DNA of 50,704 nucleotides from Pelobacter sp. UBA6812 (GTDB taxonomy: Bacteria > Desulfobacterota > Desulfuromonadia > Desulfuromonadales > Syntrophotaleaceae). A model generated the notes under the pieces. The model worked only from the letters and a program-made list of their open reading frames with translations, did no database searches and was not told the origin of the DNA. The first letter of the stretch is position 1. Every line of letters begins with the position of its first letter. Positions 1-8,671 of this stretch are shown here, one piece after another. Made by a program: the position numbers and the translations under genes. The DNA lies in the NCBI GenBank assembly GCA_002452265.1, contig DKEW01000073.1, positions 1-50,704 of the forward strand, read 5' to 3'.

Positions 1-1
1 C

Positions 2-736
2 CTCAAGGACGCCATCAACGAGGCGTTTCGCGACTGGGTATCCAACATGGACACCACCCACTATGTGCTCGGTACCGCCTGTGGCCCGCATCCTTTTCCG
101 GAAATGGTCGCCTGGTTCCAGTCCATCATCGGCACCGAAGCGCGCAAACAGATTCTCGAGCGCGAAGGGCGCCTGCCGAAGCGCGTCTATGCCTGCGTCG
201 GCGGCGGCTCCAACGCCATGGGGCTGTTTTCCGGTTTCATGGATGACCCGGTAGAGCTGGTGGGGGTCGAGGCCGGCGGCAAGGGTCTCGATAGCGGCCT
301 GCACGCAGCACGCCTCAGCTCCAAAGATGCGAGCGTTGGCGTCGCCCAGGGTTACAAGACCTATTTCCTGCAGGATAACGATGGCCAGATGCGCGACACC
401 CACAGTATTTCGGCAGGCCTCGACTACGTCGGCGTCTCCCCCATCCTGGCGCATCTGCAGGCCATCGGCCGGGCCCGCTTCGAAGCGGCCACTGACACCG
501 AGGTCCTCGAAGCAGTGACGCTGACTATGCGCAAGGAGGGGCTGATTCCGGCCCTGGAATCGTCCCATGCCTTTGCCCAGGCATTCAAGGAGGCGCCAAC
601 CCTGTCGAAGGACGATATCGTCATCATCAACCAGTCCGGTCGCGGCGACAAAGACATCTTTACCGTTGCCGATGCGTTTAACGACCCGGCCTGGAAGGAA
701 TTCATCAAACACAAGGCGGAGCATTACCATGCTTGA
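2..736 (+). CDS. trpB: Tryptophan synthase beta chain, 3' part
   Basis: This is the C-terminal 244 residues of the PLP enzyme that joins indole and serine to make tryptophan. The frame is open from base 2, so the start and the PLP-binding lysine lie outside the window. The phosphate-binding loop GGGSNA is at about residues 67-72 of the visible part, preceded by the family block GPHPFP, and the end has the conserved SGRGDKD segment that contacts the cofactor ring. It overlaps trpA by 8 nt, which fits translational coupling of the two subunits of the alpha2beta2 complex. The remaining trp genes are presumably upstream. Identification is secure. Confidence 0.95.
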   Translation, partial: LKDAINEAFRDWVSNMDTTHYVLGTACGPHPFPEMVAWFQSIIGTEARKQILEREGRLPKRVYACVGGGSNAMGLFSGFMDDPVELVGVEAGGKGLDSGLHAARLSSKDASVGVAQGYKTYFLQDNDGQMRDTHSISAGLDYVGVSPILAHLQAIGRARFEAATDTEVLEAVTLTMRKEGLIPALESSHAFAQAFKEAPTLSKDDIVIINQSGRGDKDIFTVADAFNDPAWKEFIKHKAEHYHA

Positions 737-1490
737 GTCGACCATCCGCGAAAAACTGGCCCAAAAAGATATCCTGCTGATGACCCATATCGTCATCGGT
801 TACCCGAATCTGGAGACCTCTTTCGAGGTGGTCCGCACCATGGTAGAAGCCGGGGTCGACCTGATGGAGTTGCAGATCCCCTTTTCGGAACCGATGGCGG
901 ACGGCTCGGTCATCCTCAAAGCGAACCAGGATGCGTTGGCTACCGGCATCACTGTCGACCAGTGCTTCGAATTCGCGCAGAAGGTCGCAGCGACCTACGA
1001 TATTCCGTTTCTGTTCATGACCTACTACAATATCCTGTTCAAGTATGGCGTCGAGGCTTTCGCCGAACGCATGGCCCAATGCGGCCTGTGCGGAGCGATC
1101 GTGCCCGACCTGCCGCCGGAAGAAGCCGATGATTATCTGGCGGCCATGAACAAACACGGCCTGTCGCCGATCTTTATCTTTGCCCCCAACACCGGCGAGG
1201 AGCGCATGCGCCAGATCGCCGCACACGGCAACGGTTTTATCTATTGCATGGCACGCAAGGGCGTCACCGGACTGCAAACCGACTTCTCCCAGCAGCTTGG
1301 AAGCCATCTCGCGCATTGCCGCGCTTCGACGAAGTTGCCACTGGCCCTGGGATTCGGCGTCAAGGATCACGCCGATGTCCAATTCATCAAGGGCAAGGCC
1401 GATATCGCCGTAGTCGGCTCCGAAGCTATCCGAGTATTGGATAACCAAGGAGTAGCAGCGGTCGGTGATTTTTTACGCAAACTGCGTTAA
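729..1490 (+). CDS. trpA: Tryptophan synthase alpha chain
   Basis: The protein has 253 residues and is the TIM-barrel subunit that splits indole-3-glycerol phosphate to indole and glyceraldehyde 3-phosphate. The catalytic glutamate is E47 (MELQIPFSEP) and the catalytic aspartate is D58 (MADG); the YCMARKGVTG block is the counterpart of the usual phosphate-loop region. It is a little shorter than the common 265-270 residues, and the glutamate loop reads PFSEP rather than the usual PFSDP, so it belongs to a divergent branch of TrpA. The ATG lies inside the end of trpB, 8 nt overlap. A strong hairpin follows the stop codon. Confidence 0.94.
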   Translation: MLESTIREKLAQKDILLMTHIVIGYPNLETSFEVVRTMVEAGVDLMELQIPFSEPMADGSVILKANQDALATGITVDQCFEFAQKVAATYDIPFLFMTYYNILFKYGVEAFAERMAQCGLCGAIVPDLPPEEADDYLAAMNKHGLSPIFIFAPNTGEERMRQIAAHGNGFIYCMARKGVTGLQTDFSQQLGSHLAHCRASTKLPLALGFGVKDHADVQFIKGKADIAVVGSEAIRVLDNQGVAAVGDFLRKLR

Positions 1491-1498
1491 ACGGCATG

Positions 1499-1534
1499 CT
1501 CTCGGGCGCCAGGCGGCGCCCGAGAGTAAAAATT
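1499..1534 (+). terminator. Intrinsic terminator after trpA
   Basis: A perfect 12-bp stem (1499-1510 with 1515-1526) and the 4-nt loop AGGC are followed by an A/T stretch that is not a pure T-run. It ends the trp operon transcript and lies 8 bases after the trpA stop. Confidence 0.8.
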
Positions 1535-1720
1535 TTATCCCCACCACAAAAATTCCTTCCGGTTTCAGTTGCATTTAAACACCATTCATGTTTATTATTG
1601 TTCACAAGTGTTGTTTTGTTATCGTTCCATCAAAAAAACTCCCTCGTCTGCCGCCGTCAAGCTGGACCCATATCGTGCCTGAGCGGTTCGAGGAACTGTT
1701 CACAAAAAGGAAAAGCAGCA

Positions 1721-2338
1721 ATGGTTAAGGGGCTTATCTTCGATTGCGATGGCGTGTTATTCGACAGTCTGCAAGCCAATGTGGCATTTTACAGTACCGC
1801 ACTGCAGCAGTTGGGTCTGCCGCCCATCGATAATGACGACCGGGAAAAGATTCATCTGTGTCACACTGTGACCACACCGGAACTGTTCGAGGCGATCCTT
1901 GGACCGGAACGACTGGAAGAAGCCCTACTGGTTTCACGCAGTATCGACTACACGCAGTTCATTCCCCTGATGACCCCCGAGCCGGGCATTCTCGAAATAC
2001 TTGCGGAACTCTCCACCCGCATGCCGTTGGCGGTTGCAACCAATCGCGGTGGCAGCATGTACGACATCAGCCGGCATTACGAACTGGAGCGCTACTTCAA
2101 GGTCATTCTCACCTGCAAGGATGTCAAGCGCGGCAAACCTCATCCTGACATGCTGCTTTTGGCCTCCGAAAAACTTGCTGTTGATCCAACTGAATTACTA
2201 TTCATCGGAGACATGGATGTCGATCAGGAAGCGGCTCGCCGTGCAAACATTCGCTTTGTCGGGTATCGGGGCGATTTCCCCGAGGCTATGAACATCACAA
2301 GTCATGCGCAATTGCTCGGCCTGATCGACCAGCTTTAA
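1721..2338 (+). CDS. HAD family hydrolase (phosphoglycolate phosphatase-like)
   Basis: A 205-residue phosphatase of the haloacid dehalogenase superfamily. Motif I is DCDGVLFDS with nucleophile D8 and acid/base D10; motif II is the threonine of VATNRGG; motif III is the lysine of KRGKPHPD; motif IV is GDMDVDQEAA. The segment between motifs I and II is helical, as in the subclass IA cap. I chose the ATG at 1721 because AAAAAGGA lies just upstream; an in-frame extension reaches back to 1496 but crosses the trpA terminator. The substrate cannot be told from sequence: phosphoglycolate, a sugar phosphate or a nucleotide are possible. It stands alone between trpA and the efflux genes. Confidence 0.85.
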   Translation: MVKGLIFDCDGVLFDSLQANVAFYSTALQQLGLPPIDNDDREKIHLCHTVTTPELFEAILGPERLEEALLVSRSIDYTQFIPLMTPEPGILEILAELSTRMPLAVATNRGGSMYDISRHYELERYFKVILTCKDVKRGKPHPDMLLLASEKLAVDPTELLFIGDMDVDQEAARRANIRFVGYRGDFPEAMNITSHAQLLGLIDQL

Positions 2339-2544
2339 CACCACGCTTTGCGCTTCCTTGCCTGGCAAGGGGTGCTTCACTTCCAAGAGAAATCGCTCAT
2401 TTGTCCATTGACATAACCTGCAGCATCATCCTATCTTGCCATATCGAGGCTGCAGGTAAACTGTCCCAATGGTCTACGTCCAGCCCTTCAAGAAAATTCT
2501 TTTACCTCCATAATTTTTCATCCACCTCAACCCACGCAGGCGCT

Positions 2545-3672
2545 ATGAAAAAACGAATTTTTCTGACCTTGGCCCTTCTTCTTCTGATCATCGGCATACT
2601 GGCTGGAATCAAAATTCTGCAGATTCGCCAAATGATGGGACAAGGAGCCCAATACACACCGCCGCCCGTAAAAGTAACGGCTACCCCTGTAGAGAAGGAC
2701 ACCTGGGAAACATTGCTCAGTGCTGTCGGCTCCCTCGAGGCAGTAAAGGGCGTTACTGTCGCGGCAGACCTTGCGGGAAAAGTTACCCGCGTCGCCTTTC
2801 AATCGGGCGACAAGGTGAACAAGGGCGACCTGCTCATCCAGCTCGACACCTCTTCCGAACAGGCCCAGTTACCCGGTGCCGAAGCTGCGGTAACACTTGC
2901 CCGGCTCAATCTGCAACGGGCTGACCAATTGCTGGCAGACCGTATCATCTCCCCGGCGGAACACGATCAAGCGGTGGCTGACTTCCGTCAGGCCAAAGCT
3001 CAGGCCGATACCATTCGCGCCACCATCGGCAAAAAAACCATTCGTGCCCCGTTTTCCGGACGCATCGGCATCCGACAGGTTGATCTTGGCCAGATGCTGA
3101 GCGAAGGGCAGACCATCGTCTCCCTGCAGCAGCTCGATCCCATCTATGTGAATTTCTTGTTGCCCCAACAGCAACTTGACAAGCTGCGTAGAGATCTTCC
3201 GGTACGGGTAACCAGCGATGCCTCTGGACAAACGATCGAAGGACGTATCAGTGCTATCAACCCCGAAGTCGACAGCGCCACGCGTAACATACGCATCCAG
3301 GCAACATTGGCCAATCCCGACGAAAAACTGCGTCCCGGCATGTTCGTCAATGTCGCAGTCGTTATACCTGCCACCGAAAAGGTACTGACCATCCCCGGAA
3401 CGTCGGTGCTTTACGCTCCTTACAGTGACTCGGTGTTTGTCATTGATGAACAAAAGGATGAACAAAGTGGCGAAACGCGCCAAGTGTTACGTCAACAACT
3501 GGTACGCCTCGGTAGCAAAAAAGGGGATTTCGTCGCCGTGGAATCGGGTCTGAAAGAAGGACAACTGGTCGTGAGCACCGGAGTCTTCAAACTGCGTAAC
3601 GGACAAACGGCCATCATCGACAACAGTCTCGCGCCGCCGTTCCAGACCGACCCCACGCCGGAAAATAACTAG
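2545..3672 (+). CDS. RND efflux periplasmic adaptor (membrane fusion protein)
   Basis: A 375-residue HlyD/AcrA-type adaptor that links an inner-membrane RND pump to an outer-membrane channel. It starts with one membrane anchor at about residues 4-25. Next come a lipoyl/barrel-sandwich half (GKVTRVAFQSGDKVNKGDLL), a short coiled-coil hairpin, the second lipoyl half (IRAPFSGRIGIRQVDLGQ) and beta-barrel and membrane-proximal domains (RNIRIQATLANPD, LRPGMFVNV). There is no lipobox, so it is anchored by its N-terminal helix. An in-frame extension runs upstream to 2401, but the ATG at 2545 gives the usual K-K-R then hydrophobic start. It precedes the pump by 42 nt. The short hairpin is like the MexH/MdtA group. 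Confidence 0.92.
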   Translation: MKKRIFLTLALLLLIIGILAGIKILQIRQMMGQGAQYTPPPVKVTATPVEKDTWETLLSAVGSLEAVKGVTVAADLAGKVTRVAFQSGDKVNKGDLLIQLDTSSEQAQLPGAEAAVTLARLNLQRADQLLADRIISPAEHDQAVADFRQAKAQADTIRATIGKKTIRAPFSGRIGIRQVDLGQMLSEGQTIVSLQQLDPIYVNFLLPQQQLDKLRRDLPVRVTSDASGQTIEGRISAINPEVDSATRNIRIQATLANPDEKLRPGMFVNVAVVIPATEKVLTIPGTSVLYAPYSDSVFVIDEQKDEQSGETRQVLRQQLVRLGSKKGDFVAVESGLKEGQLVVSTGVFKLRNGQTAIIDNSLAPPFQTDPTPENN

Positions 3673-3714
3673 AGGGAAACCTGTCACCCATTCCCGCCGA
3701 GGTTTAAGCGTATC

Positions 3715-6700
3715 ATGAAATTTACCGATCTTTTCATTCGCCGACCGGTTCTGGCCCTCGTGGTCAGCCTGGTCATTACCATCGCCGGACTGCAGGCCAT
3801 CCGCACCCTCAATGTACGCCAGTATCCACGCAGTGAAAATGCCGCGGTTACCGTCACCACAGCCTATGTTGGGGCAAGCGCCGACCTGGTACGCGGATTT
3901 ATCACTACCCCGCTGGAGCGGGCCATTGCCGCAGCCGATGGCATCGACTATATCGAATCCCAGAGTGCCAAAGGCATATCGACCATCAAGGTACGTCTGA
4001 AACTCAATTACGACTCGACCAAGGCTTTATCCGAAATCAGTTCCAAGGTCGACCAGGTGCGCAACGACTTGCCACCCGAAGCTGAAGTGCCGATCATCAA
4101 TATCGAATCCGCCGACAGCGAATTCGCCTCGGCCTACCTGAGCTTTTCCTCCGATGTTCTGCTGCAAAACCAGATCACCGATTATCTGATGCGGGTGGTG
4201 CAGCCGCGTCTGTCAGCGGTCGAAGGGGTACAACGAGCCGACATCCTCGGTGCCCGTACTTTTGCCATGCGCATCTGGCTCAAGCCCGAGCGCATGGCCG
4301 CATTCAATGTCACCCCCACACAGGTACGGCAGGCCCTGGCAGCCAACAACTACCTTTCCGCGGTGGGACAGACCAAGGGGGCACTGCTCCAGGTCAACCT
4401 TACTGCCAATACCAACCTGCAGACCGTCGACGAATTCCGCAAACTGGTCATCCGTCAACAGGATGGAGCCATGGTGCGGTTGGCCGATATCGCCGACGTC
4501 GTACTTGGGGCCGAAGACTACGATACCGAGGTACGTTTTTCCGGCCAGACCGCTGTTTTCATGGGAATCTGGACCCTGCCCAACGCCAACTCGCTGGATG
4601 TCATCCGTCGCATCCGCACGGAAATGGAAAGTATTCGCAAGGACCTGCCGGAAGGCCTTGAAGGCCAGGTCGCGTACGATGCCACGGACTACATCAATAA
4701 CGCCATCCATGAAGTCATTAAAACCCTTGGCGACACCCTGATCATCGTGGTTATCGTCATTTTCCTGTTCCTAGGCTCTCTGCGCTCAGTGCTGGTGCCG
4801 GTAGTGGCCATCCCGCTGTCGCTCATCGGCGCAGTGTTCCTGATGCAGACTTTCGGTTTTACCGTCAACCTGCTTACCCTGCTAGCCATCGTATTGTCGG
4901 TGGGACTTGTCGTGGATGACGCCATTGTGGTGGTGGAAAACGTCGAACGCCATCTGCGGGAAGGGCAGACACCCCTGCAGGCGGCGATCCTCGGGGCGAG
5001 GGAACTGATCGGGCCGATCATCGCCATGACCGTTACCCTTGCGGCTGTTTACGCCCCCATAGGCCTGCAGGGGGGGCTCACCGGTGCCTTGTTTCGCGAG
5101 TTCGCCTTCACCCTGGCTGGTGCCGTTACCATCTCCGGGATTGTGGCCCTGACCCTGTCGCCGATGATGTCGGCCCAACTGCTTCGCGCCGACATTGAAG
5201 AGCATGGCCTGGCGGCTCGCATCGCCCGCACCTTCGACCGGTTGCGCAACGTATATGCCCGATTGCTTGACGCTACATTGCGCATGCGTCCTGCGGTCTA
5301 TACCGCATGGATTGTCATTGGATTGCTGAGCGTGCCGATGTTCATGATGTCACCCGTGGAACTGGCCCCTTCCGAGGATCAGGGGGTCATCTTCGGCATT
5401 CTCGACGCTTCCGCCAATGCCACCCTCGACCAGACCAGTCGCGATGCAGCGGTCGCCAACGAGATATTTTTCAGCGCCCCGGAGACCCAATTCACTTTCC
5501 AGATTACCAACCCGTCGGCAGGATTTGGCGGGATGGTTACCAAACCGTGGGGACAACGGGAGCGCACCGTATTTCAGATCCTGCCCGAAATTCACCAGAA
5601 ACTGCAGGATATCCCAGGTATCCGCATGTTCCCGGTTACGCCTCCGGCCTTGCCTGGCGGCGGCCAGTTCCCGGTGGAATTTATCATCGCCTCCACCGCC
5701 GACACCGAGCGTATCCTGGAATTCACCCAGCAACTGCAACTCAAAGCCATACAGAGCGGTATGTTCGCCTTTCCGCCGCTCATCGATGTAAAAATCGACA
5801 AACCTGAAACAGAGTTTGTGATCGATCGAGACAAGGTCGCCATGCTCGGTCTGGATCTTTCCCAGGTCGGTGCCGACCTTGGCGCCATGGTCGGCGGCAA
5901 TTTTGTCAATCGTTTCGATATTTCTGGCCGCAGCTATAAGGTTATCCCGCAGATCCAGCGCACCGGTCGCCTTAACCCCGAGCAGCTGCAAAACATTTAT
6001 GTCACCGGACCGGATAGCCAACTGGTTCCACTGAGTACAGTCGCCAGCCTGCGTGACAGTACCGTGCCGCGCTCCTTGAACCGTTTTCAGCAACTCAATG
6101 CAGTCAAACTAAGCGGTGTTTCCGTACGCCCTCTGGATGAAGCTTTGACCTTCCTCGAAACCGAAGCTGCAAAGATTCTTCCCGACGGATACACGGTTGA
6201 TTACACCGGAGAATCACGCCAACTGCGCACCGAAGGCAACCGCTTTTTACCGGCCTTCGGACTGGCTGTTATCCTGATTTTTCTGGTTCTGGCCGCGCAG
6301 TTCAACAGCTTCCGCGACCCCTTCGTCATTTTGTTCGGATCGGTCCCCCTGGCCATGTTCGGCGCAATGATCTTCACTTTTTTGAAAATGCCCGATCCCA
6401 ACGTGCCCTTCTGGACCAACGGCTGGACCACCACGCTCAACATCTATTCGCAGGTCGGACTGGTCACGCTGGTCGGGCTGGTAGCCAAAAACGGCATCCT
6501 TATCGTCGAATTTTCCAATCAGCTGCAACTGCAGGGACTCTCCAAGCTTGACGCTGTGCGCCAGGCTTCCCTCACCCGCCTGCGTCCGATCCTGATGACC
6601 TCGGTCGCCACGATCGCCGGTCATTTCCCCCTGACCCTCGTTACCGGCGCCGGTGCGGCAGCCCGTAATTCCATTGGCCTGGTACTGGTTGGCGGCATGT

Positions 6701-6807
6701 TCGTCGGCACCCTTTTTACCCTGTTTATCGTACCATCCATCTACATGCTCGTAGCCCGCGACCACGCCAAAGACCTCAAACGCCGCGAAGCTGTGGCCGA
6801 AGTCTGA
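3715..6807 (+). CDS. RND multidrug efflux pump, inner-membrane permease
   Basis: The protein has 1030 residues and is a full-length resistance-nodulation-division transporter (AcrB/MexF type) driven by the proton gradient. TM1 is at about residues 10-30, followed by a large periplasmic porter domain, TM2-6, a second porter domain and TM8-12. The proton-relay aspartate pair is D401/D402 in GLVVDDAIVVVENVERH, and the relay lysine is K925 in GLVAKNGILIVEF. All core residues look intact. It forms an operon with the adaptor upstream. No TolC-like gene is present, so the outer-membrane channel must come from elsewhere. Likely substrates are hydrophobic drugs or solvents. Confidence 0.95.
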   Translation: MKFTDLFIRRPVLALVVSLVITIAGLQAIRTLNVRQYPRSENAAVTVTTAYVGASADLVRGFITTPLERAIAAADGIDYIESQSAKGISTIKVRLKLNYDSTKALSEISSKVDQVRNDLPPEAEVPIINIESADSEFASAYLSFSSDVLLQNQITDYLMRVVQPRLSAVEGVQRADILGARTFAMRIWLKPERMAAFNVTPTQVRQALAANNYLSAVGQTKGALLQVNLTANTNLQTVDEFRKLVIRQQDGAMVRLADIADVVLGAEDYDTEVRFSGQTAVFMGIWTLPNANSLDVIRRIRTEMESIRKDLPEGLEGQVAYDATDYINNAIHEVIKTLGDTLIIVVIVIFLFLGSLRSVLVPVVAIPLSLIGAVFLMQTFGFTVNLLTLLAIVLSVGLVVDDAIVVVENVERHLREGQTPLQAAILGARELIGPIIAMTVTLAAVYAPIGLQGGLTGALFREFAFTLAGAVTISGIVALTLSPMMSAQLLRADIEEHGLAARIARTFDRLRNVYARLLDATLRMRPAVYTAWIVIGLLSVPMFMMSPVELAPSEDQGVIFGILDASANATLDQTSRDAAVANEIFFSAPETQFTFQITNPSAGFGGMVTKPWGQRERTVFQILPEIHQKLQDIPGIRMFPVTPPALPGGGQFPVEFIIASTADTERILEFTQQLQLKAIQSGMFAFPPLIDVKIDKPETEFVIDRDKVAMLGLDLSQVGADLGAMVGGNFVNRFDISGRSYKVIPQIQRTGRLNPEQLQNIYVTGPDSQLVPLSTVASLRDSTVPRSLNRFQQLNAVKLSGVSVRPLDEALTFLETEAAKILPDGYTVDYTGESRQLRTEGNRFLPAFGLAVILIFLVLAAQFNSFRDPFVILFGSVPLAMFGAMIFTFLKMPDPNVPFWTNGWTTTLNIYSQVGLVTLVGLVAKNGILIVEFSNQLQLQGLSKLDAVRQASLTRLRPILMTSVATIAGHFPLTLVTGAGAAARNSIGLVLVGGMFVGTLFTLFIVPSIYMLVARDHAKDLKRREAVAEV

Positions 6808-6814
6808 CCATTTG

Positions 6815-6846
6815 CCCGGGGCCGCTCTACGCGGCTCCGGGGTCCC
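6815..6846 (+). terminator. Possible terminator after the RND pump
   Basis: A GC-rich hairpin (CCCGGGGCCGC with GCGGCTCCGGGG, one bulge and one G-T pair) is found just after the pump stop codon. The following TCCCCTTC is only weakly T-rich, so the call is tentative. Confidence 0.4.
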
Positions 6847-7069
6847 CTTCAAACATAAAGTCGTTGTAGCAACCCTTCCCCATCCGGCAAGGGTCACGAT
6901 TTAAATGTGTACTCTCGGTACAGGGCTCTAGCCTTATCAGAAGTTTTAACGATTAGTTACAGTACCCTGACACGGTCCAGTAAAAGCATCCATGACAGAG
7001 TCGAAGCGTAGGCGATAAATACGTGAGGGATAAAATTGGTATAAAGAAGGCAGGTTGAACATCGCGTAA
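6847..7069. other. Intergenic, no gene seen
   Basis: Between the RND pump and the ferredoxin terminator I see no coding frame with a ribosome site, no repeat and no recognised RNA. The stretch is less GC-rich than the genes on its left. Confidence 0.5.
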
Positions 7070-7100
7070 AAAAACCGCTCGATTAAACGGAGCGGTTTTT
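7070..7100 (-). terminator. Terminator of the small ferredoxin gene
   Basis: A perfect 11-bp stem (7070-7080 with 7090-7100) with a 9-nt loop carries A's on one side and T's on the other, so it could work in both directions. It lies 54 bases beyond the stop codon of the minus-strand ferredoxin. Confidence 0.85.
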
Positions 7101-7153
7101 CAAGTCTGTAGACAAGGTAAAACGTTGCAATTCAAAACCGACGCCAGCAATGG

Positions 7154-7330
7154 CTAATCTTCTAGAGAGATCGCACCATTTGGGCAGGCCGGAATACAGA
7201 TTCCATCCAGGTCGCATTTTTCATGATCGATGACGGCTTTGCCGTCATGTAGCATAATGGCACCCACCGGACAGGCTTTAACGCAACGGCCTGAACCGGT
7301 ACAGAGATTTTTGTCGATAATAAGTTTCAT
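7154..7330 (-). CDS. Small 2x[4Fe-4S]-type ferredoxin with Ser and Asp at ligand positions
   Basis: A 58-residue bacterial ferredoxin-like protein, read on the minus strand from ATG at 7330 after GAGGTGC. It has the two-fold repeat of clostridial ferredoxins. Half one is C10-T-G-S13-G-R-C16-x3-C20-P, half two is C39-D-L-D42-G-I-C45-x3-C49-P. The second cysteine of each CxxCxxC motif is thus replaced, by Ser13 and Asp42. Asp at this place is a known cluster ligand in some thermophile ferredoxins and often gives labile [3Fe-4S]/[4Fe-4S] clusters. It likely transfers electrons in the cytoplasm; its partner is unknown. It is a single-gene unit with its own promoter and terminator. Confidence 0.88.
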   Translation of the reverse strand: MKLIIDKNLCTGSGRCVKACPVGAIMLHDGKAVIDHEKCDLDGICIPACPNGAISLED

Positions 7331-7364
7331 AAATGCACCTCGTTAATTTGCAAGATTGTGATCT

Positions 7365-7393
7365 ATCCTAGAAGATGTAATCCAAACGGTCAA
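7365..7393 (-). promoter_or_regulatory. Sigma-70-type promoter of the small ferredoxin
   Basis: On the minus strand there is TTGACC (7393-7388) and TAGGAT (7370-7365) with a 17-bp spacer. The -35 matches 5/6 and the -10 matches 4/6. The start codon is 35 bases downstream of the -10 box. Confidence 0.6.
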
Positions 7394-7399
7394 TGGAGA

Positions 7400-7435
7400 T
7401 TGTATTGAATACAACGTCTTACGGTTCGATACAAT
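7400..7435. promoter_or_regulatory. Possible operator: TTGTATT/AATACAA half-sites
   Basis: A perfect palindrome TTGTATT-G-AATACAA (7400-7414) lies just upstream of the ferredoxin -35 box, and a further half-site ATACAAT follows at 7429-7435. This spacing suits a dimeric regulator acting on the ferredoxin and perhaps on the divergent glycosyltransferase. The regulator is not identified. Confidence 0.4.
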
Positions 7436-7606
7436 CATCCCCCCCACGACGTTTCGCTCCAGCTAACATAGCCCCGAACTTCTCTCGGGCACCTCAAACT
7501 CCTACCGATTTCCGGTTGCCAATCTCCTTGTCAATGCGTATGTTTCTAGGTCAAAAAGCTTTGTGGATTCATGGAAAGCGCCTGCCACCACCCAAGGAGA
7601 TCCTGC

Positions 7607-8623
7607 GTGCGTATCCTTATCATCACCCCTGAGCAACCACGCACGACAGGCAACTGGGTTTCAGCACAGCGCCAACAGAAAGGACTGCAAGCCCTAGGCC
7701 ACGACGTTCATATCCTCGAGGCCGGAGAATCCATCCAGCAACTGCAAGGGGTCATAGAAGAGTCCGCCCCAGATGTTGTGAACGTGATGCATGCTTTTCG
7801 CAGTGGCAAGCAATGGCTGGCATGCAGACAAGCCGGACGCATCCCCATGGCGGTCACACTGACTGGCACCGACGTTAATCATGGCCTGGCAGATTTAGAA
7901 CAAGGTCCGACCATCCTGACCGTCCTGACCCAGGCTCAAGCCGTCATTACCATTAATGCCTTGACCACGATGGCATTGCAGAGGAGTTACCCCGACCTGG
8001 CCTTGCGTCTGCATCACGTTGCGCCTGCCTTTGATCCCGGCAACGAGCCTTATAGCCTGCGTCAGAACCTGGACACACCACAGGACTGCGTACTATTTCT
8101 GCACCCTGCCAGTATCCGCCCTGTCAAAGCAAATCTGGAACTGCTTGAGATGTTCGAACCGGTCGTTTCTGCAGGGCCATCTTGCCGACTGGTTTTTTGC
8201 GGGCCTATGCTTGATATTGATTACGGGCGCCACTTTTTAAAAGCCATAAAACATCGCCCATGGGCAAGATATGCAGGAGAAATTCAAGTAAGCGCCATGC
8301 CCGCGGCCATGCGGGACGCCGACATCATCATCAACAACTCGATCAGTGAGGGCTTTTCCAACACCCTGTATGAAGCGGCCTGTCTCGGCACCCCGATATT
8401 GGCCAAAGATATTCCCGGCAACGTCGTTGCTTTTGCATCAGGCCGACAGGGCCTTTTGTACGACACGCCACAAAGGTTTGTTGAACAAGCCATGACTATG
8501 GCACGTGACCCGGAGTTGCGCCACAAGCTTTCACAACCGCAGCATACGCCGCGTTCACCGCAGGAAGAAGCCCGGCAACTTGAAAAAATCTTTTTAGCTC
8601 TCGTAGCACAAACCAGACGGTAA
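7607..8623 (+). CDS. Glycosyltransferase family 4
   Basis: A 338-residue GT-B-fold enzyme that would move a sugar from a nucleotide-sugar to a lipid or glycan acceptor at the cytoplasmic membrane face. The C-terminal half has the GT4 E-x7-E motif, E248 and E256, in the block SEGFSNTLYEAACLGTP, followed by a short IPGN loop. The N-terminal half contains the usual strand-turn start (ILIITPEQPRTTGNWVSAQ). I chose GTG at 7607 because AAGGAG sits 7 bases before it; an upstream in-frame ATG at 7571 has no such site. Donor and acceptor are unknown. It converges on the MATE gene. Confidence 0.85.
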   Translation: MRILIITPEQPRTTGNWVSAQRQQKGLQALGHDVHILEAGESIQQLQGVIEESAPDVVNVMHAFRSGKQWLACRQAGRIPMAVTLTGTDVNHGLADLEQGPTILTVLTQAQAVITINALTTMALQRSYPDLALRLHHVAPAFDPGNEPYSLRQNLDTPQDCVLFLHPASIRPVKANLELLEMFEPVVSAGPSCRLVFCGPMLDIDYGRHFLKAIKHRPWARYAGEIQVSAMPAAMRDADIIINNSISEGFSNTLYEAACLGTPILAKDIPGNVVAFASGRQGLLYDTPQRFVEQAMTMARDPELRHKLSQPQHTPRSPQEEARQLEKIFLALVAQTRR

Positions 8624-8671
8624 TCCCCCTCCAAACTTGCCGGTTGCCCGCTGCAAGCAACCATCGCCTTT

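Noticed and set aside
705..1448. 247-codon minus-strand frame opposite trpA
   Set aside because: Shadow of trpA; no ribosome site and no family resemblance.
5350..6093. 247-codon minus-strand frame inside the RND pump gene
   Set aside because: Antisense shadow of a well-defined gene.
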